Translations under genes and position numbers: made by a program
NCBI GenBank assembly: GCA_024235095.1
Contig: JACKNC010000003.1
Span: 613,341-677,340, forward strand
Direction: 5' to 3'
From: Gammaproteobacteria bacterium
Lineage (GTDB): Bacteria > Pseudomonadota > Gammaproteobacteria > Competibacterales > Competibacteraceae
Length of the DNA stretch: 64,000 nt
The notes under the pieces: model-generated
What the model saw: the letters and a program-made list of their open reading frames with translations, nothing else
Databases searched by the model: none
Told to the model about the DNA's origin: nothing
Part shown: in pieces, positions 17,417 to 27,100 of the stretch
Position numbering within the stretch: position 1 is the first letter of the stretch
Layout: each line of letters opens with the position of its first letter

Positions 17417-17956
17417 TTACCGTTCATTATTATCTGCCGCTGAAAGCGTGGGCCATGATACTCGCGCATGTGTGCCATCACCCTTCGATAGGTTTTTTCT
17501 ACAAATAAATCGTCCTTCAAAAGTAAAATCTTCGGTTATTTTTACTATCAATAACTTATTAAAGTTTCCAGCACGTTTAACTTGTATTTTATCCGTAATC
17601 TTTTCTGGGGAAATAGTTTTTATTTCAATAAAATCATTTCCCAGCCTGCCATCCGAACCTCTAGTATGTGGCTTGTGTCGCTTAATGCCATACTCGACTT
17701 CAGCGTATAGCTCTCCTAATTCACCCCAAATTTGCAGGTAGCGTCCTGTGAGCGCATGGTAAGACATTGCGTTCTCGACCAAGCTGTCGAAAATCATCAC
17801 TAGCTCAAAATCGGGCTGTGAGTGCCCCACTGACAATTCTTTCTCGTGTATAGGCTGCCACTCCCAAGGGTTATATCCACAAGCAGCGGCATCAGCTATT
17901 TGCTCTGGGCTATAGCCGTCATTATGCATATCGTGCAGAAAGTCCCAATCGCTCAT
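17417..17956 (-). CDS. Unknown cassette protein with nuclease-like C-terminus
   Basis: About 179 residues. The start at 17956 (MSDWDFLHDMHNDGY) has AGGAG just upstream; a longer frame would start inside the next attC. The N-terminal third contains GYSPEQIADAAACGYNPWEW. The C-terminal half has LYAEVEYGIKRHK, DFIEIKTISPEK and KIQVKRAGNFNKLLIVKI, a D..ExK-like arrangement hinting at a restriction-endonuclease fold. That fold is an inference from weak motifs. Confidence 0.6.
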   Translation of the reverse strand: MSDWDFLHDMHNDGYSPEQIADAAACGYNPWEWQPIHEKELSVGHSQPDFELVMIFDSLVENAMSYHALTGRYLQIWGELGELYAEVEYGIKRHKPHTRGSDGRLGNDFIEIKTISPEKITDKIQVKRAGNFNKLLIVKITEDFTFEGRFICRKNLSKGDGTHARVSWPTLSAADNNER

Positions 17957-17967
17957 ATGTTCTCCTT

Positions 17968-18040
17968 GCCTAACGCCAGCCATCACCGGACCTGAGCGAG
18001 CGCAGCGAGTGAAGGGTCCGCGTGAATGGCATTGTTAGGG
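17968..18040 (-). other. attC recombination site (73 bp)
   Basis: Ends CCCTAAC and GTTAGGC in cassette orientation. Arms ATGGC..GCCAT and GGACC(C/T)..GGTCC surround a CGCTGCGCTCGCTC centre. It belongs to the first cassette (18035-18589). Confidence 0.88.
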
Positions 18041-18589
18041 CTTTTTCTTACGATTTTGGAATATAACAACCGCTGCTATTAATATCACGAACTGCCCGAT
18101 TGGATATAAAAGGTAATTGACCCATGTTCTCTCAAAATCCGGAATATACGCAGCGGCAACGATGAAAGGCGTAGAAATTAGAGCAATCCCTGCAATTGCT
18201 GCTCGATTTCCTCCTGGACTTGCAAAAGGCAATAAAATTGCGAATAGAACCCATGGGGAAGCAGCGGCCATGGCTTTTAGATACGGCTCCTTAATGCTAA
18301 ATGGTGTTGAATCGTGACTAACATAACGCTCCAAATCGCCCGTGATGGATTTGAAAATATTGGAAAGCTCTTCATTTCCAGTATCTCTGACTTTTGGTTG
18401 AAGCTCCGTAACTTCTTTAAGAAGTTCTACTGAGCGTTCTATACGCCCTAGCCTGAAATACCCAGTGTAGCTTTCGTACCAGACTAGGCCGCTTACAAAC
18501 AATGACGAGACCAAAACAATGAATAGCAATCGCGCCCAACTGAATTGGGTGATTAATTTTTCAAAAAACTCGATTACTGGGTCTAGCAC
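18035..18589 (-). CDS. Unknown membrane protein (first integron cassette)
   Basis: 184 residues. One hydrophobic helix near the N-terminus (LLFIVLVSSLFVSGLVWY), a ~65-residue polar segment (RIERSVELLKEVTELQPKV..), then three hydrophobic helices (PWVLFAILLPFA, AAIAGIALISTPFIVAAAYI, YLLYPIGQFVILIAAVVIF) and a basic tail. I do not recognise the family. As the attI-proximal cassette it is the most recently acquired and the best placed for expression from an integron promoter. Confidence 0.7.
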   Translation of the reverse strand: MLDPVIEFFEKLITQFSWARLLFIVLVSSLFVSGLVWYESYTGYFRLGRIERSVELLKEVTELQPKVRDTGNEELSNIFKSITGDLERYVSHDSTPFSIKEPYLKAMAAASPWVLFAILLPFASPGGNRAAIAGIALISTPFIVAAAYIPDFERTWVNYLLYPIGQFVILIAAVVIFQNRKKKP

Positions 18590-18596
18590 TATTGAG

Positions 18597-18825
18597 CCCT
18601 AACATCAAGTAGGCATCATAAATGACGCCTGATCTTACGTCAAAATTGACGCCTAATCACCAAAAGCTTGATCAACTTCTTGATCAATATAGCACGTTGT
18701 GCGATAACAACGACACTAAAGCGCATGACCTTGGCGTCAGTGTTTCAGGTTCGCTTCTATTTGCCATTGCCTGCAGGAAATCAGCATTTTTGAAGCTTCC
18801 ATAATCACAATTATGGGTGAGGAAA
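18597..18825. promoter_or_regulatory. attI region and divergent promoter zone of the integron
   Basis: CCCTAAC (18597-18603) is the cassette junction. The AT-rich ~220 bp between it and the integrase start holds no convincing gene. It contains two copies of the palindrome TTGATCA separated by five bases (about 18669-18687). By integron convention attI, the cassette promoter Pc (leftward) and the integrase promoter (rightward) should lie here; I cannot assign exact promoter boxes. Confidence 0.6.
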
Positions 18826-19794
18826 ATGATGGATGTCAAACCAAAGTTGCTTGATCAGGTACGTCAAAAAATCCGCTTTAAACATTACAGCATCCGCACT
18901 GAACAAGCCTATGTGGACTGGATAAGACGCTATATATTGTATTATAACAAACGTCATCCACAAAATATGGGAAAGCAGGAGGTTGAACAATTTCTCAATC
19001 ACTTGGCAGTGGAACGCCAGGTTGCCGCATCAACCCAAAATCAGGCGCTCAGCGCGATCCTGTTTCTCTACAAGGAAATTCTGGAAAAAGATCTTGGCTG
19101 GCTTGACGATTTGGAGCACGCAAAACGCCCAGCGCGCCTACCCGTAGTGCTCACCGCTTCTGAAGTGCGTACCGTCCTGGCGCATCTGCAAGGTCGCCAT
19201 CGACTCATGGCTAATTTGCTTTACGGCGCAGGCTTGCGCTTAATGGAATGCGTCCGGCTGCGCGTTAAAGACCTGGATTTCGAATATCGACAACTGACCG
19301 TGCGCGACGGCAAGGGACAAAACGATCGGTTGACGATGTTGCCTGTATCGGTCATCGAATCCCTGAAAACCCATCTAGCCGATGTCAAAATTGTGCATGA
19401 TCAGGACTTGCGCGAGGGATTCGGCGACGTGTATCTACCTTTTGCGCTGGCCCGAAAATACCCGAATGCTGGACGTGAATGGGGTTGGCAATACGTTTTC
19501 CCCGCCTCGAAACGATCCATTGACCCACGTTCCGATGTGGAGCGCCGCCATCACCTCGACGAACAAACCCTGCAACGAGCCGTCAAGGAAGCCGTGCGTC
19601 GCGCGAACATTGCTAAACCTGCCTCCTGTCACACGTTCCGCCATAGTTTTGCCACCCATCTCCTGATGGCAGGCCATGACATCCGCACCGTCCAGGAATT
19701 ACTGGGCCACAAGGATGTAAGTACGACTATGATTTATACCCACGTCCTCAATCGTGGAGGACGTGGGGTGCTCAGCCCACTCGACGCGATCTAA
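18826..19794 (+). CDS. intI: Integron integrase (tyrosine recombinase)
   Basis: About 322 residues from the ATG at 18826 (GAGGA just upstream; ATG at 18829 equally possible). Catalytic residues of the tyrosine recombinases are visible: GAGLRLMECVRLR (Arg), the second box CHTFRHSFATHLL (H..R), ELLGH and TTMIYTHV (Tyr). The extra segment typical of IntI proteins is present (EWGWQYVFPASKRS, then RRHHLDE), which separates it from XerCD and phage integrases. It integrates and excises cassettes at attI/attC. Divergent from the cassette array, as usual. Confidence 0.93.
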   Translation: MMDVKPKLLDQVRQKIRFKHYSIRTEQAYVDWIRRYILYYNKRHPQNMGKQEVEQFLNHLAVERQVAASTQNQALSAILFLYKEILEKDLGWLDDLEHAKRPARLPVVLTASEVRTVLAHLQGRHRLMANLLYGAGLRLMECVRLRVKDLDFEYRQLTVRDGKGQNDRLTMLPVSVIESLKTHLADVKIVHDQDLREGFGDVYLPFALARKYPNAGREWGWQYVFPASKRSIDPRSDVERRHHLDEQTLQRAVKEAVRRANIAKPASCHTFRHSFATHLLMAGHDIRTVQELLGHKDVSTTMIYTHVLNRGGRGVLSPLDAI

Positions 19795-19891
19795 CCGGCT
19801 CGTGTGTTCAGGAAAGAAACTCAAATCTTTCCAACTACCTGCTGCTGGCAAAATTTCTTTTCGACTGATTTTAATCACAGCGAGGCGAAAC

Positions 19892-22800
19892 GTGAGCGAA
19901 GGGATTGCCATTATCGGCATGGCGGGACGCTTTCCCAGTGCAGCGACTATTGACGAATTCTGGCGCATCGCCCGCGAAGGCGGCGACGCCATGACCGATT
20001 TCAGCGAAACAGAATTACTGGCCGCTGGCGTGTCCCACAGTGCATTGGCCGATCCGCGCTATATGCGTTCCGCCCCGGTGCTGGACGATATTGCCGGTTT
20101 CGACGCCGCCTTCTTCGGCTTCGGCACGGAACAGGCGGAACTGCTGGATCCACAGCACCGGCTGTTCTTTGAATGCGCTTGGGAATCGCTGGAAATAGCC
20201 GGTCATCCGCCAGAATGCTTCAAAGGCGCAATCGGTGTTTTCGCGGGCTGTTCAATTAGTTCCTATTTACTGTTCAATCTGTTGCCTAACCTGCGCGCTG
20301 GCGCCGCGCCAGCAACACTGTTGGCGATGATCGGCAATGAGAAAGATTATCTAGCCAGTCATCTGGCTTATCTGCTGGGGCTGACCGGCCCCAGCATCGG
20401 CGTGCAAACCGCCTGCTCGACTTCGCTGGTTGCGGTGCATCTAGCCTGTCAAAGCCTGTTGTCCGGCGAATGCGATCTGGCGCTGGCGGGTGGCGCGAAT
20501 GTGCGGGTTCCACACCGGGTCGGCTATCGCCATGAAGAAGGATCGATTCTGTCGGCGACCGGGCGTTGCCGCAGTTTTGACGCCGCAGCGGATGGAACGG
20601 TCTTTGGTTCAGGTGTGGGTGTCGTCGCGTTGCGTCGCCTGAGCGATGCATTAGCCGACAGTGACCCGATCCAGGCGGTGATTCTGGGTTCGGCGGTGAA
20701 CAACGATGGCGGGCGCAAGGCCGGCTATACCGCCCCAAGCGTGGACGGTCAGGCCGCAGTTATTGCCGAGGCGCTGGCGGTCGCCGGGGTCGATGCCGCT
20801 ACGATAGGCTATATCGAAGCGCATGGCACGGGAACGCCGATTGGCGATCCGATTGAAATCCGCGCCTTGAATGAAGTTTTTCGAGGACTTCCCCAAGGCG
20901 GCATTGCGCTGGGCAGCGTCAAAGCTGCGTTCGGTCATCTGGAAGCGGCGGCGGGCGTGACTGGATTGATGGCGGCGACGCTGGCGGTCAAGGAAGGTCT
21001 GTTGCCGCCCATCGCCCATTTTCGGCAGGCGAATCCGCTACTGGGTTTGGAGAAGACGCCCTTCACGCCGGGGAGCAAAGCGCGATCATGGCCGGCTAAG
21101 GGACCGCGCCGGGCGGGCGTCAGTTCATTCGGGATTGGCGGGACTAATGCGCATGTCGTGATCGAAGCGCCGCCCCTTACTCCCAACCCCTCTCCCAAAG
21201 GGCGAGAGGAGTCAAACGCTCCTCGCTCCTCGCTCCTCTGTCTGTCAGCGCGGGATGAGGCAGCGCTGACCGCCTTGCGTCAGCGTTATCGGGAAGCGTT
21301 GACCGATGAGGCAGACTTTCCTGCGATGTGTCGAATGGCGGCGTTGGGGCGACGGCATTTTGAACAGCGGTTGGCCGTTGTCGCTGAGTCAACGGCAGAA
21401 GCTCGCAACGCTTTGCAAGATGCCCTATCAGTACGGACGGCAACGCAACCCCGTTTAGCATTTCTATTCAGCGGTCAGGGTAGTTGGGTCGCGGGCGCTG
21501 GACGAGGGTTGACCGCGTTGCCGGTGGCGGGCGCAATTCTTGAGCGGGCGGAATCGCAGGTTCCCGGCATTCAGGCCACACTGTTTGACCCAACAGGCGA
21601 GGGAACCCATACCGAATTGGCCCAACCGGCGCTGTTTGCGTTGCAATGGGCGCTGGTCGCGCAATTACAGGCTTGGGGAATTAAGCCAGTTGCGGTGACT
21701 GGGCACAGTCTGGGTGAACTGGCGGCGGCGGCGACCGCCGGTGTTTTGGACTGGGAAGCGGGCTTGCAGTTGGCGGCGGCGCGAGGACGATTGATGCAGC
21801 GTCTCCCCGCAGGAGGCGCAATGGCGGCGGTGTTTGCCGTTGCTGACGTTACACAGGCCGCGCTCGGTGCAGAAACCGCTGCGGTTAATCTTGCCGCCTT
21901 CAACGCGCCCCAGACCGTGGTGTTATCGGGAGACAGCGCGGCGTTGCAGCGTGTGCTGGAACGGCTTGCCGCCCAGGGCATTGCCCATCAGTGGCTGAAA
22001 GTAGCCCACGCTTTTCATTCGCCGCGCATGGAGCCGATTCTGGCGGAACTGAACGCGGTCGCCACCAGCTTGACTCATCAAGCGTCTCAACTCCATTGGG
22101 TTTCTACCTTGACCGGCGGCGTGATCACTCAGCCATCCGTTGATCACTGGTCCCGCCATGCCCGCCAGCCGGTGCGCTTCACCAAGGCGCTGGAAACGCT
22201 GGATAGTTTGGGCTGCACCGCATTCCTGGAAATCGGTCCAGGCGCGACCTTGACAGGACTGACGCGCATCCAGAACGACCACGCTTGCATCGTTCCGACG
22301 CTGGCGAATGCGGACGAACCGCGTGCGCTGCTCAATGCGGTCGCAGCGCTCTATGCCCACGGATTGCATGTCGATTGGGCGACGCTGCTCGGCCCTGGTC
22401 CTCGCGCGCCCGTCCCGACTTATCCCTTTCAACATCGGCGTTATTGGCGTGATCCCCCTTGCTCCTCTAACCCCGCTCTCACGAAAGGAAAGGAGGGTGC
22501 CAGGGAGGATGGAATTCTGCCCGGCCAGGAATTTTCCACACCGCTGGCCCAACGCCTGTTCATGGCGACCGTGCGCCCCACCGCGCCGGATTGGCTGGAA
22601 GAACACCGGATTGATGAGCAGGTCATCTTGCCTGGCGCCGTTCACGCCGTTTTGGCGTTAGCCGCCGGATTGCCTGGACTCTGTGCGTTGACGATCGAGG
22701 CGCCGCTGACGGTTGGCCAGGATGGCGTCGAAATGCAGACGATTCTTCAAGACGGACGAGTGCAGATTCATGCCCGTCCTACAGGAACAACCGTCTGGCA

Positions 22801-25800
22801 ACGGTATGCCAGCGCTGAACCCGGTCCCGCTCCCATTGACCTGGGCAGTGACCCTCTCGCCGACTTGATCGCCCGCTGCGGCACAACCGTTTCCCCGCAA
22901 ACCCTTTATCAGCGCATGGAAGCGGGGGGCATCGTTTTGGGGCCGCGTTTCCGCCGCATCGTCGAAATCCGCGCTGGTCAAGGCGAAGCACTGGCCCGGC
23001 TGTGCGCTCCCGATGACCTAGAGTCGAACGATTTGCCAGTGCATCCGCTGGTGCTAGACGTCCTGTTTCAAACTCTGGGCGCGGCGTTGATCACCACCGA
23101 TTTACCCGCACATTTGCCGGTGGCGCTGGATCAATTGCGGTTGGGAACAGGCGCGAATCCCAATACCGCCGTTTGGTGTCACGCAACGTTGCGGCCAACA
23201 AAACCTGGCGCTAACGGCATCATCGGTGACTTGAACTTGCTCGCCGCGGATGGAACTCGATTGCTGCAAGTCGAAGGTTTAGGTTGTCGGCCTTCGGGGA
23301 AAGACTGTCGCCGTCATCTTTACACCCCGGTTTGGCGGCCTTGCGATCCTGACCACTGGCCTAAGCCATCGACTATCGCCCTTCAAATCGCTTGCCGTGT
23401 CGATCTTTCCGATTACCTCGACTACTTGCCGCAACTGGATGCATTGAGCACTGCCTACGTGGCGCGGGCGTTCATCGCACTTGGCGCACGCTTTGCCGTG
23501 GGTAAACCCGTCCAGTTATCGGTTCCCACCGCGCCCCGATTTACGCGAGTGCTGCCGCGCCTGTGGCGGATGCTGAAAAAGGACGGTCTGATCGACGCCG
23601 ATCATCGGACTCTGCGCATTCCCGACGCCAACCCCGAACGTCGGTTGACGGAGATTCGCGCCCGCTATCCGGCTCAAGCCCCGGAAACCGGAATGCTGGC
23701 CCGCTGTGGCGCGGCGTTGGCGGATGTGCTGACTGGAACCGCCGAACCTTTGAATCTATTGTTCGCGCCTTCGGAACCGGACGACGCCAGTGCGGTTTAC
23801 ACTGAATCGCGCTACGCCAGCGCCCTGAACGAACTTGCTGCAAACGCATTAACTCGCGCCCTGCCGTTGAATCGACCCTTGCGGGTGCTGGAAATCGGCG
23901 GCGGAACGGGCGGGACAACGCGCCATCTATTGCCGATCTTCCCGACGACTACGGCGGAATACCGCTTTACCGACCTGTCCCCGGCCTTTTTGCCATCAGC
24001 GGAACAGACCTTTGCCAAATACCCGTTCCTGCGCACCGCCCTGCTCGATATTGAACAGGAGTTGGCGGCGCAAGGTGTTGAAGCTAGCGCGTATGATTTG
24101 GTGATCGCCGCCAATGTACTGCACGCCGCCCGTGATCTGGGCGAAGCGGTCGCCCACGCCGCTGAGGCCCTGACACCGGGCGGATGGCTGCTGCTGATTG
24201 AGGGTCTCCGGCCTTCGCGCTGGCTTGATCTTACTTTCGGCCTGACCGAGGGCTGGCAACGTGGCACGGATCGAAAACTTCGCCCCGATGACCCGCTAAT
24301 CGACGCCGGACAATGGCGTCAACTGCTGACTACGCAGGGTTTCGACGATGTCGCGGCGCTCACTCCCGGTTCCGGTCGATTGGCCGATCAAGGCGTCATC
24401 CTGGCGCGCAAGTCGTCTCCCGCGCCAGCGCAGACCGTAATTTGCCGCGCGGCGCTGGATACGCCACTTAACCCGGCAGCGGCGGTATTGCCCGTCTTGC
24501 AAACTGAGTTAGGCCAGACACCGCGCCTGTTGGTTGCGACTTATGGCGCGCAGCGCCTGCGGCTTTGGGAAACGCCGGATTCCGCCCAGGCCGCCGTGCT
24601 GGGCTTGACCAAGGCCGCAGCGCTGGAATATCCGGGGACTCAGGTTCGGCTGGTCGATTTGGACCCGCTGGATGACCACGCTGAAGCCACACTAGCTGCT
24701 GAATCGGCCATTGGCGATGGAGAAAGCGAAGTCGCCTGGCGTGACGGTCAGCGTTACGCTTTGCGGCTCACCCGGACTGAAGACGAGCCACTGTTACCGG
24801 AGCGTTTTCGCCTGACCGCAACGGAACCTGGCCAGTTGGACTACATCGCGCCGACGCCCTTGCCGGAACAAAGGCCGGGTCCCGGCGAAGTTGAGATCGC
24901 CGTCGCCGCCGCCGGTTTGAATTTCAAGGATGTGCTGACCGTGCTCAACCTTTCCCCTCGCTCTTTGGGAGAAGGCGTAAGTTTGGGCGGCGAATGCGCG
25001 GGAACCATTGCCGCTTTGGGCGAAGGCGTCACCGAATTCCAGATCGGCGACCGGGTGCTGGCGCTGGCTGGGAGCAGCCTGGCCAGTCATGTTATCGCGC
25101 CGGTAGGTCGCGTCGCCCGAATTCCGAAGAACTTGACGTGTGCGCAGGCCGCCGCGTTGCCGGTCGCGGCCAGCACGGCCTGGTATGCCTTGCGCGAACT
25201 GGGACGTGTGCAGGCCGGTCACCGTGTGCTGATCCATGCAGCGACTGGCGGCGTAGGCGGATTTGCCGTAGCGTTGGCCCGTGCGGTGGGCGCAGAGGTG
25301 TTGGCAACCGCTGGCTCCTCCTGGAAACGCGCTTGGTTGCAACAGATCGGCATCCAGCACGTTTTCGATTCGCGCAATCCCGGATTTGCCGCTGAAGTGA
25401 TGGCCGCTACTGCGGGCGCGGGCGTGGACTTGGTGCTGAACAGCCTGACCGGCGATCTGATCCCCGCCAGTCTGTCTGTGTTGAAACCGGGAGGACGCTT
25501 TATCGAAATCGGTCGCGCCGGCATTTGGAGCGCTGAACAGGTCGCCGCCCGCTTCCCCACCGTCGATTACCGGATCGTCGCGCTCGATACCGCCAGCGAA
25601 GCGGAAGGCGGTCGATTGCTGCGGGCGGTGCTGGACGCGGTGGCTTCAGGCGAGTTGCCGCCGCCACCGTTAAACCTGTTGCCAATGAGCCGCGCCGCTG
25701 AAGCGTTCCGGCTGATGCAACAAGCCCGGCATCTGGGCAAGATCGTTCTCACGCATCATCAACCGTTCCATTTCCGACCGGATCGTGGCTATCTGATCAC

Positions 25801-26995
25801 GGGCGGACTGGGCGGATTGGGATTGGCGGTTGCGCAATGGGCGGTCAGCCAGGGCGCAAAATATCTGGCGCTGGTTTCCCGCCACGCACCCGATGCACAG
25901 ATGACTCAATCACTAGAGAAACTGCGCGAACAGGGCGCGACCGTGCAATGCATCGCCGCCGATTTAGCGGATGAGACCCAGATTCACCGAATGCTGGCCG
26001 AACTGCACACTGTCCTGCCACCGCTGGCGGGCGTTTTCCACGCCGCTGGCTTACTCGACGATGCGCCACTTGCTGAACAAACCCCGAAACGCCTCGCCAA
26101 AGTCGCTGGCCCCAAGCTGACGGCGATTCCCCACTTGGCCACCCTCAATGCGGATCTCGACGCCTTCGTCCTGTTCAGTTCCGCCGCCGGACTGCTGGGT
26201 TCGCCGGGTCAAGCCAACCACGCCGCCGCCAGCACCGGTTTGGATGCCCTGGCGCAACGCTACCAAGCGCAAGGGTTGCCCGTAATGACGATAGACTGGG
26301 GGGCTTGGCGCGACGTGGGCGCCGCCGCCCGCCGCCAGGTCGGTGAACGGCTGGCGGAGACCGGCATGGGCGCGTTGACCACGGATGAAGGGCTGGCAGC
26401 GCTGGCCTGGACTCTGGAGCGTCGACCCTCGCAAATTGCCGTGTTGCCGATTGACTGGCCCAAATTGCAGGGTCATTTTGGAACCCATTTGCCCGCGCTC
26501 TTTCGTGAGCTATCACTGACTACTCATCCTGCTCCCACCCAGGAAAAGGGAGGCAACCCGCCATTCGCTGCTCGCTGCTCGCCACTCGCTACTGAAGACT
26601 TGGCCGCATTGCCGCCTGCTCGTCAGATCGAACGTATAGCCGGATTGGTCGAAGCCCAGGCGCGGGGGTTGCTGTCCATTGGCAACGCGCCGTTGCGCCA
26701 TGACCGTCCGTTGAATGAACTGGGGTTGGATTCCCTGCTGGCGGTGGAGTTGCGCAATCGGCTGGGGGCGCTGGCTGGAGCTTCTCTGCCAGCGACCCTG
26801 TTGTTCAATTATCCCACGATCGCGGCGCTGGCCGAACATCTAGCGATGCTGATGGCGCTGGATTCATGGCCTGAACCTGTTTCCACCGCTCCGACTGACG
26901 AAGCCGAAATCCTGGAAGATGAGGATATTCTCTCGCTGGATGAAGATGATCTCGACGCCATTCTGCGTAATTTGGAACAGCGACATTTGCAGTAA
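19892..26995 (+). CDS. Type I polyketide synthase, KS-AT-DH-cMT-ER-KR-ACP (PKS1)
   Basis: About 2367 residues from GTG 19892 (GAGG six bases upstream); earlier in-frame ATGs lie inside intI. Domains in order: KS (TACSTS cysteine near residue 175, EAHGTGT, GHLEAAAGV), AT (GHSLGE serine, HAFHS suggesting malonyl-CoA), DH (EEHRIDEQVILPGA; the usual Gly after HxxxG is Glu), C-methyltransferase (LEIGGGTGGTTRHL), ER (GLNFKDVL, HAATGGVGG), KR (TGGLGGLGLA; the usual Tyr is His in GQANHAAAS) and ACP (LGLDSLLAVE). An acidic tail (DEDILSLDEDDLD) may be a docking element. A full reductive set plus methylation predicts a saturated, methyl-branched chain. Linkers near 21175, 22460 and 26530 encode repeat-derived Pro/Gly-rich peptides. 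No thioesterase. Confidence 0.93.
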   Translation: MSEGIAIIGMAGRFPSAATIDEFWRIAREGGDAMTDFSETELLAAGVSHSALADPRYMRSAPVLDDIAGFDAAFFGFGTEQAELLDPQHRLFFECAWESLEIAGHPPECFKGAIGVFAGCSISSYLLFNLLPNLRAGAAPATLLAMIGNEKDYLASHLAYLLGLTGPSIGVQTACSTSLVAVHLACQSLLSGECDLALAGGANVRVPHRVGYRHEEGSILSATGRCRSFDAAADGTVFGSGVGVVALRRLSDALADSDPIQAVILGSAVNNDGGRKAGYTAPSVDGQAAVIAEALAVAGVDAATIGYIEAHGTGTPIGDPIEIRALNEVFRGLPQGGIALGSVKAAFGHLEAAAGVTGLMAATLAVKEGLLPPIAHFRQANPLLGLEKTPFTPGSKARSWPAKGPRRAGVSSFGIGGTNAHVVIEAPPLTPNPSPKGREESNAPRSSLLCLSARDEAALTALRQRYREALTDEADFPAMCRMAALGRRHFEQRLAVVAESTAEARNALQDALSVRTATQPRLAFLFSGQGSWVAGAGRGLTALPVAGAILERAESQVPGIQATLFDPTGEGTHTELAQPALFALQWALVAQLQAWGIKPVAVTGHSLGELAAAATAGVLDWEAGLQLAAARGRLMQRLPAGGAMAAVFAVADVTQAALGAETAAVNLAAFNAPQTVVLSGDSAALQRVLERLAAQGIAHQWLKVAHAFHSPRMEPILAELNAVATSLTHQASQLHWVSTLTGGVITQPSVDHWSRHARQPVRFTKALETLDSLGCTAFLEIGPGATLTGLTRIQNDHACIVPTLANADEPRALLNAVAALYAHGLHVDWATLLGPGPRAPVPTYPFQHRRYWRDPPCSSNPALTKGKEGAREDGILPGQEFSTPLAQRLFMATVRPTAPDWLEEHRIDEQVILPGAVHAVLALAAGLPGLCALTIEAPLTVGQDGVEMQTILQDGRVQIHARPTGTTVWQRYASAEPGPAPIDLGSDPLADLIARCGTTVSPQTLYQRMEAGGIVLGPRFRRIVEIRAGQGEALARLCAPDDLESNDLPVHPLVLDVLFQTLGAALITTDLPAHLPVALDQLRLGTGANPNTAVWCHATLRPTKPGANGIIGDLNLLAADGTRLLQVEGLGCRPSGKDCRRHLYTPVWRPCDPDHWPKPSTIALQIACRVDLSDYLDYLPQLDALSTAYVARAFIALGARFAVGKPVQLSVPTAPRFTRVLPRLWRMLKKDGLIDADHRTLRIPDANPERRLTEIRARYPAQAPETGMLARCGAALADVLTGTAEPLNLLFAPSEPDDASAVYTESRYASALNELAANALTRALPLNRPLRVLEIGGGTGGTTRHLLPIFPTTTAEYRFTDLSPAFLPSAEQTFAKYPFLRTALLDIEQELAAQGVEASAYDLVIAANVLHAARDLGEAVAHAAEALTPGGWLLLIEGLRPSRWLDLTFGLTEGWQRGTDRKLRPDDPLIDAGQWRQLLTTQGFDDVAALTPGSGRLADQGVILARKSSPAPAQTVICRAALDTPLNPAAAVLPVLQTELGQTPRLLVATYGAQRLRLWETPDSAQAAVLGLTKAAALEYPGTQVRLVDLDPLDDHAEATLAAESAIGDGESEVAWRDGQRYALRLTRTEDEPLLPERFRLTATEPGQLDYIAPTPLPEQRPGPGEVEIAVAAAGLNFKDVLTVLNLSPRSLGEGVSLGGECAGTIAALGEGVTEFQIGDRVLALAGSSLASHVIAPVGRVARIPKNLTCAQAAALPVAASTAWYALRELGRVQAGHRVLIHAATGGVGGFAVALARAVGAEVLATAGSSWKRAWLQQIGIQHVFDSRNPGFAAEVMAATAGAGVDLVLNSLTGDLIPASLSVLKPGGRFIEIGRAGIWSAEQVAARFPTVDYRIVALDTASEAEGGRLLRAVLDAVASGELPPPPLNLLPMSRAAEAFRLMQQARHLGKIVLTHHQPFHFRPDRGYLITGGLGGLGLAVAQWAVSQGAKYLALVSRHAPDAQMTQSLEKLREQGATVQCIAADLADETQIHRMLAELHTVLPPLAGVFHAAGLLDDAPLAEQTPKRLAKVAGPKLTAIPHLATLNADLDAFVLFSSAAGLLGSPGQANHAAASTGLDALAQRYQAQGLPVMTIDWGAWRDVGAAARRQVGERLAETGMGALTTDEGLAALAWTLERRPSQIAVLPIDWPKLQGHFGTHLPALFRELSLTTHPAPTQEKGGNPPFAARCSPLATEDLAALPPARQIERIAGLVEAQARGLLSIGNAPLRHDRPLNELGLDSLLAVELRNRLGALAGASLPATLLFNYPTIAALAEHLAMLMALDSWPEPVSTAPTDEAEILEDEDILSLDEDDLDAILRNLEQRHLQ

Positions 26996-27100
26996 AAGAA
27001 GCTCGGAGATGGTTCAAGGCCATCAACCGCTGCGCCTGAAGAGGCGTATACTTTGGCGAAATCCACCCCTTTCCATTGCCCGTGCGCAAGGAGCTGGCTG

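Noticed and set aside
18622..18804. Small ORF in the attI region
   Set aside because: 60 residues with no ribosome-binding site of note, in the place where attI and promoters are expected.
19754..19891. Longer PKS1 start at 19754
   Set aside because: It would overlap the integrase end and add residues unlike a KS N-terminus; GTG at 19892 has a better ribosome-binding site and begins at the conserved IAIIGMAG.
26220..26270. Loss of the KR tyrosine (His in GQANHAAAS) as proof that KR is dead
   Set aside because: GQANHAAAN-type sequences are, as far as I recall, common in bacterial PKS KR domains; the substitution alone is not decisive.
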